Program-made: the position numbers and the translations under genes
In this document: positions 60,269 to 64,000 of the stretch, one piece after another
How positions within the stretch are numbered: position 1 is the first letter of the stretch
Layout: each line of letters starts with the position of its first letter
The notes under the pieces: model-generated
What the model saw: the letters and a program-made list of their open reading frames with translations, nothing else
What the model was told of the DNA's origin: nothing
Database searches by the model: none
Assembly: GCA_938045545.1 (NCBI GenBank)
Contig: CALIBN010000006.1
Span: 62,001 to 126,000, forward strand
Direction: 5' to 3'
Length of the DNA: 64,000 bases
Source: an uncultured archaeon
GTDB taxonomy: Archaea > Thermoproteota > EX4484-205 > JAAOZP01

Positions 60269-61183
60269 ATGAGGATAGTTGAGTTTGCCGAGGAGTTCTT
60301 CAGCCAAGTAAGGTGCGTTGCAAACCTGAGCCTTCACGAAGACACTATTACCGATGGAAGCTTAAGGAGAATAACCTTCGGAGACCCGAATTACAGCAGC
60401 AAGTACAGCCTTGTCGCTGTGAAGAATGGTGAAGTAGCCGGGTTTCTCCTCGCTGTTAGGAGGCTGAAGGAGCCTCCGGAAGTAGTTGAGGCTCAAAAGG
60501 ATCTCGCATGGATCAAGCTTTTCGCCGTGAGGGAGGATTGCAGGAGGAGGGGTATTGCTACAGCGCTTTTCAACGAGCTTGAAAACAGGTTGAAGGAAGA
60601 CGGTGTTAAAAGAATCCGGATCTCCGACTATCCGTTCTGGTATTTGTTCAGCGGCGTAGACCTGAAATACGAGGATGCGATCGACTTTCTATCCAGAAGA
60701 GGATTCAGAAAGGCGGGTGAAACAGTGGATTACGAGATTGACCTTCTTAAGTTCCACGTTCCCAAGAGGCTCGCAAGCATGAGCGTTAGCCCGCTCACCA
60801 TAAGGAGAGCCAGGCATGAGGATAGGGAGAATGTTTTCAAATGGATTAAGACGGAGTTCTCGATTTTCTGGGCGTATGAGGCGGATGCAAGCTTCAAACA
60901 TGATAGTCCAAAGCTTTGGATGGCTGAGGAAAACGATAGGATAATCGGCTTCTCTGTCTATGGTGCGCTCGAACCCCACTGGTTCGGCCCGATCGGAGTT
61001 TTGACTGAAGCAAGGTCCAAGGGGATTGGCTCCATCCTGCTTTTCAACTGTCTCAAAAGCATGAGAGAGGAGGGGCAGAGGCATGCGGTAGTCCCTTGGA
61101 CCAACCACCTGTTCTTCTACACGCAGGTCCCAGGGATAACGAGGATCAGGCATTATTGGATTATGGAGAAGACGCTTTCCTAA
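60269..61183 (+). CDS. Tandem GNAT acetyltransferase, second copy
   Basis: 304 residues with two GNAT domains. Domain 1 has the CoA loop REDCRRRGIATALF, and domain 2 has TEARSKGIGSILLF. The inter-domain segment YLFSGVDLKYEDAIDFLSRRGF corresponds to YLVPGVDVKAYPGAIGFF in the NamZ-operon copy (19831), so the two are distant paralogues of one family. Substrate unknown. The nearby GH20 gene again places it near hexosamine metabolism. Confidence 0.75.
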   Translation: MRIVEFAEEFFSQVRCVANLSLHEDTITDGSLRRITFGDPNYSSKYSLVAVKNGEVAGFLLAVRRLKEPPEVVEAQKDLAWIKLFAVREDCRRRGIATALFNELENRLKEDGVKRIRISDYPFWYLFSGVDLKYEDAIDFLSRRGFRKAGETVDYEIDLLKFHVPKRLASMSVSPLTIRRARHEDRENVFKWIKTEFSIFWAYEADASFKHDSPKLWMAEENDRIIGFSVYGALEPHWFGPIGVLTEARSKGIGSILLFNCLKSMREEGQRHAVVPWTNHLFFYTQVPGITRIRHYWIMEKTLS

Positions 61184-61210
61184 AAAGAATATAAGGGACG
61201 TGGAAAAGAA

Positions 61211-61734
61211 CTGGTTGCGGGCAAATTAGGCCTGAAGATTCTAATACTTGTCGCAACTCTAGTCGCCATCCTATTTTTCACACTGCTCATAATCGGAGTT
61301 AGCCCGGTTCGCCACAGGGGTCCCTGGAGGGTTTTCCCGGTTGACGTGGCACACTGGTTCGGGTGGGCGAGCGGAGTGATGCTGGGAGCCTCAGCAACAT
61401 ATTCAGCGCTCAAAAGAGGCTTCCCGGGAAGAATAAGGCTGTGGCTGTCCACTGTATTCCTGGTTTACTCTCGCTAGCATTAGCTGGGGTTCACCTGATT
61501 AACAAGATATGGTTTGCAAGGCTGGGGCACTTGCTGAGCTTCTTCACATTCGGACTTATGTTCGTAATAGTTTTAGGGGGAATCCTTGGAAGATACGTGA
61601 AAAAGCCTAGGGTGATAAGGGAATATTGGAAAACCCTTCACATACCCCTTACCGCAATATTCTACCTCATGCTGGGCATACACGTGCTCACTAAAACTGG
61701 CGTATTATTGTTTTCCGGTTTTTCTGAAACTTAG
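61211..61734 (+). pseudogene. Ferric-reductase/cytochrome-b-like heme membrane protein, frameshifted
   Basis: Two frames join into one membrane protein. The first, from about 61211, reads GLKILILVATLVAILFF, then HWFGWASGVMLGASATYSALKRGFPG and stops at 61475-61477. The second carries on from about 61450 as LLSLALAGVHLINKIWFARLG, GLMFVIVLGGILGRYVKKP and TLHIPLTAIFYLMLGIHVL. Histidines in successive helices look like heme ligands. One missing base near 61450 explains the break. The first frame also lacks a normal start codon, so decay is more likely than sequencing error alone. The tail at 61735 onward has no gene. Confidence 0.55.
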
Positions 61735-62361
61735 ATATCCACGTGTCAGCGAAGACGCAGAGGATGAGAATGAAGAGTGAAAAGCAGATGCTTCCCAAGT
61801 CGTCCTCGCATCAGCAGCCCCAGTTTTCAGCATACGGTATTTCACCCTAGGCCCAGAGTGTTTAAAGAGAGTTTGAGAAAGTTTTCGGCAATGGATTCTT
61901 AGCGATGTTCCCCCTGACCCGAGTAATCCCGGCACACTGTAGCCTGTAACACAGCGCGTTCAACCGACGTTTCGAAAACAGGATGATGAAGCCCTTCATA
62001 GACTTAGGCGGGGCGGCGAAACAATCCGGGTTGGAAGAAGGATAAGCCCAGCCGGGGAGGGATTGTCAGAATCAGGGTTACTTTTCAACTCTACAGCGAG
62101 AGTGAAAGCTTAACCTATCGCCGTAAGCTGCTACATCGGCCTTACAGAACTCTCGAAGTGGAGCGATTCTGCCGTTTTAGGGCCTGCGAACACCGTTAAA
62201 GGATGGGGCGTAGAGTTACGAGGCTTATTGAGCACAAGTTTGACGGGTGAAGCATGGGCAGCCATAGGATCTCGACGCGTTGGAAACATTATAACCTGTT
62301 ACATGAGGATTAGGAAATATTTTGGAATAAAACTTGAGGCAAAAGCGGTTTTAAAGCAAGA
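61735..62361 (+). other. Gap of about 630 bases with one unassigned open stretch
   Basis: No start-to-stop gene is convincing. From about 62120 to 62370 one plus frame is open without a start and has protein-like composition (CYIGLTELSKWSDSAVLG, TVKGWGVELRG, AWAAIGSRRVG, EAKAVLKQDL), so it is probably the 3' remnant of a lost gene. The region 61740-62110 looks non-coding. No RNA gene was recognised. Confidence 0.4.
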
Positions 62362-62368
62362 CTTATAA
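62362..62368 (+). promoter_or_regulatory. TATA box of the small membrane protein gene
   Basis: CTTATAA, centred about 31 bases before the ATG at 62396, giving a nearly leaderless transcript. Confidence 0.5.
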
Positions 62369-62395
62369 GCTTCTTTTTTAAAGACTTTTAGAAAA

Positions 62396-62806
62396 ATGGC
62401 TGAGAAACCCACGGCGGCCTTCATACTGTCGTTAATCGGAGCAGCCCTAATCATTCTGAACGCTTTGATACTTGCTTTTTTCACAACCTTGGCGGGCATA
62501 ATTCTTAGTGATTCCGGAAGGGCTTTAGGAGTGTTTCTACCTAGGCTCGCCAGCCTGGTTTTTCTATTAGGCATCGCGGGACTGGTTATTGGAGTAATCG
62601 TTCTAGCAGGAGCGTTCATGATTAATTCTGAAGATAAGAGCAGGGTTACAACCGGTTCGCTCATAGTCCTGGTTTTTTCAGTAATAAGCTTCTTCATCGG
62701 AGGAGGCTTCATAATAGGCCTCCTATTATGCGTCGTCGGAAGCATTCTTGGCTTAACATGGAAGCCTTCAGCCCCGCCGCCGCCACCACCCTCACAATTC
62801 TGTTGA
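62396..62806 (+). CDS. Small four-helix membrane protein with polyproline C-terminus
   Basis: 136 residues with four hydrophobic helices (about 8-35, 48-75, 85-105 and 105-122) and short loops. The layout is similar to DUF4064-type archaeal membrane proteins. The C-terminus is KPSAPPPPPPSQFC: six prolines and a terminal Cys. Both ends are predicted inside the cell. Function unknown. The polyproline end recalls the tail of the CARDB protein at 5509. Monocistronic, with its own TATA box. Confidence 0.7.
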   Translation: MAEKPTAAFILSLIGAALIILNALILAFFTTLAGIILSDSGRALGVFLPRLASLVFLLGIAGLVIGVIVLAGAFMINSEDKSRVTTGSLIVLVFSVISFFIGGGFIIGLLLCVVGSILGLTWKPSAPPPPPPSQFC

Positions 62807-62857
62807 AAGCCCATTCAGCCTTATAGCCGGCGGCACCGTGTTAAAATTCGAGAGATG

Positions 62858-62866
62858 TTTATATAA
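62858..62866 (+). promoter_or_regulatory. TATA box of the cysteine desulfurase gene
   Basis: TTTATATAA, centred 28 bases upstream of the TTG at 62890. It supports a leaderless TTG start. Confidence 0.6.
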
Positions 62867-62889
62867 CCCGTATATATGCTTATTCAGGA

Positions 62890-64000
62890 TTGAAACATCT
62901 TGAAAACATTAGGGACCTCGTAAGTTATCACAGCACGGTGGAGAAGGAGGTCTACCTCGACTTGGAGAACTCAACACCCGTCCCACTGGAGGTTCTTCAA
63001 GAAATGCTGCCCTACTTCTCTTCTAAAGCATACGGGAACCCAACGCTAACCCATAAGCAGGGCTGGGAGGCTTATGAAACAATCATGGATGCAGCGGGAT
63101 TCATTACGAGACTGATAGGAGGATCCTCGCCGGAGGAGCTGTGCTTCGCAAGCGGCGAGGCGGAGGTGAACAGCCTAGCCATCTTCGGGACCGCGGTAGG
63201 AAAAACCGGTAGAATAGTCGTCTCATCCGTAGACCCTCTCACCATCCTGCTGCCGGTTGAAAGGCTTGAGAAAAAGGGTTTTGAAGTCGTTAGGGTTCCA
63301 GTCGACCCGGAGGGCTTCGTGGATCTTGAGGCTTTATCCAAGGCTGTTAACAGAGACACCGTACTGGTGAGCATGAGCATGGTTAACAACGAGATTGGAA
63401 CCATACAGCCGTTCAGGGAGATCGTGAAGACAGCCAGGGAGGGGAACCCGGATGTGACCATACACATGGATGCCTCCGACGCCTACGGGAGGATAGGCTT
63501 CAACGTTAAGGACATGGATGTGGACCTGCTGAGCATCAGCAGCTATAAGATTATGGGGCCAAGGGGCGTGGCTGCGCTCTACGTGAGGAGCGGGGTTGAA
63601 GTTGAAAGAATAATTGAAGGCCCCATCGGGACCCAGCCCCTCTGGCCGGGTGTTGAAAACACGCCGCTGATAGTAGGTTTTAAAAAGGCTTCGGAGCTGG
63701 CGTTTAAAGACTTCGAAGGGAACGTCAGCAAGATGAGAAAGCTTAGAGACATGCTGATTAACGGCCTCCTGAGCATCGAGGAGACTCTTCTAAACGGCCC
63801 CGCTGGGGGGAAGAGGGCTCCGGACAACGTTAACATAAGCTTCCTACACTGCGAGGGCGAATCACTAACCATCGAGCTAAGCTTCAAAGGAGTCTATGTT
63901 TCAAGCGGAAGCGCGTGCACGAGAAGAATACTCCAGCCAAGCCACGTTTTAACAGCCATAGGGAGAGAGTATGAGGCTGCTCACGGAAGCATCCTCATGA
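62890..64000 (+). CDS. Cysteine desulfurase (NifS/IscS family), cut by the right edge
   Basis: 370 codons are visible with no stop; probably only a few residues are missing. YLDLENSTPVPLEVLQEMLPYF and YGNPTLTHKQGWEA begin the PLP type I fold. ELCFASGEAEVNSLAI, MVNNEIGTIQP, DASDAYGRIGF and SISSYKIMGPRGVAALYVR follow, with the PLP Lys in SYK (SHK in most relatives). GVYVSSGSACTRRILQPSHVL holds the catalytic Cys. It mobilises sulfur from cysteine for Fe-S clusters or tRNA thiolation. Asp-Ala-Ser replaces the usual Asp-Ala-Val/Thr-Gln, so it belongs to an archaeal subgroup. No scaffold gene is visible before the edge. Confidence 0.88.
   Translation, partial: MKHLENIRDLVSYHSTVEKEVYLDLENSTPVPLEVLQEMLPYFSSKAYGNPTLTHKQGWEAYETIMDAAGFITRLIGGSSPEELCFASGEAEVNSLAIFGTAVGKTGRIVVSSVDPLTILLPVERLEKKGFEVVRVPVDPEGFVDLEALSKAVNRDTVLVSMSMVNNEIGTIQPFREIVKTAREGNPDVTIHMDASDAYGRIGFNVKDMDVDLLSISSYKIMGPRGVAALYVRSGVEVERIIEGPIGTQPLWPGVENTPLIVGFKKASELAFKDFEGNVSKMRKLRDMLINGLLSIEETLLNGPAGGKRAPDNVNISFLHCEGESLTIELSFKGVYVSSGSACTRRILQPSHVLTAIGREYEAAHGSILM

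Noticed and set aside
1..64000. CRISPR arrays, tRNA or rRNA genes, intact insertion sequences
   Set aside because: No regularly spaced repeats, cloverleaf-like segments, rRNA blocks or transposase frames were recognised on reading both strands. A covariance-model search would be needed to exclude RNA genes fully.

Overview
The window reads as a piece of an archaeal chromosome, most likely a thermophilic TACK/Thermoproteota-type heterotroph such as a Bathyarchaeia-, Korarchaeia- or Brockarchaeota-like lineage. That placement is an inference from gene content and cannot be refined by eye. The archaeal evidence is: archaeal TATA boxes about 26 bases upstream of ATG, GTG or TTG starts with almost no leader; a ThiD-ThiN fusion; an archaeal-type AMP phosphorylase; a site-2 protease; a DPM1-GtrA glycosyltransferase; a GT39 mannosyltransferase; CARDB surface proteins; and an intein-bearing radical SAM enzyme. 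No rRNA, tRNA, CRISPR array or intact insertion sequence was recognised.

Layout. Bases 1-7000: an ABC-2 exporter whose permease runs off the left edge, an MFS transporter, a site-2 protease, a nitroreductase and a CARDB surface protein. Bases 7100-10010: a decayed zone. An N-terminally truncated HhH-GPD DNA glycosylase relic meets, head to head, an N-terminally truncated surface protein carrying two frameshifts and a stop. A PD-(D/E)XK nuclease relic follows, and its intact paralogue lies at 12241. Bases 10090-13620: nitrilase, 2-hydroxyacid dehydrogenase, nuclease-like protein and peroxiredoxin. Bases 14047-16835: a thiamine locus (thiDN, thiW, a P-loop protein and a divergent HTH gene) with a perfect 20-bp palindrome over the thiDN TATA box.

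Bases 17002-23968 hold the most striking locus. A tight operon (tandem GNAT, PIG-L deacetylase, NamZ-type exo-N-acetylmuramidase, BadF-type amino-sugar kinase) is divergent from a MurNAc-6-phosphate etherase (MurQ), with a large glycosidase-like protein beside it. Together they make a plausible bacterial cell-wall sugar salvage route in an organism that should have no peptidoglycan of its own. A GH20 hexosaminidase and a second tandem GNAT at 56-61 kb may belong to the same physiology.

Bases 24281-27887 carry protein or lipid glycosylation genes, including an apparent CPBP-protease/mannosyltransferase fusion. Bases 28091-44444 form a glycan-utilisation region: a family-5 solute-binding ABC importer, three glycosidases (two GH42-like, one GH63-like), two Gfo/Idh/MocA oxidoreductases and AMP phosphorylase, with a strong inverted repeat at the start of the first oxidoreductase gene. 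Bases 44514-54635 hold a ferritin-like/VIT1 fusion and a second carbon-metabolism set: class II aldolase, glycerate 2-kinase, sugar isomerase, a 717-residue transaldolase-like protein, two URO-D-like proteins and a PhoPQ-type hydrolase. Bases 54728-64000: AmrS-type radical SAM enzyme with a mini-intein splitting its cluster motif, GH20, RidA, threonine dehydratase, tandem GNAT, a frameshifted heme-membrane-like gene, a small membrane protein with a polyproline tail, and a cysteine desulfurase cut by the right edge.
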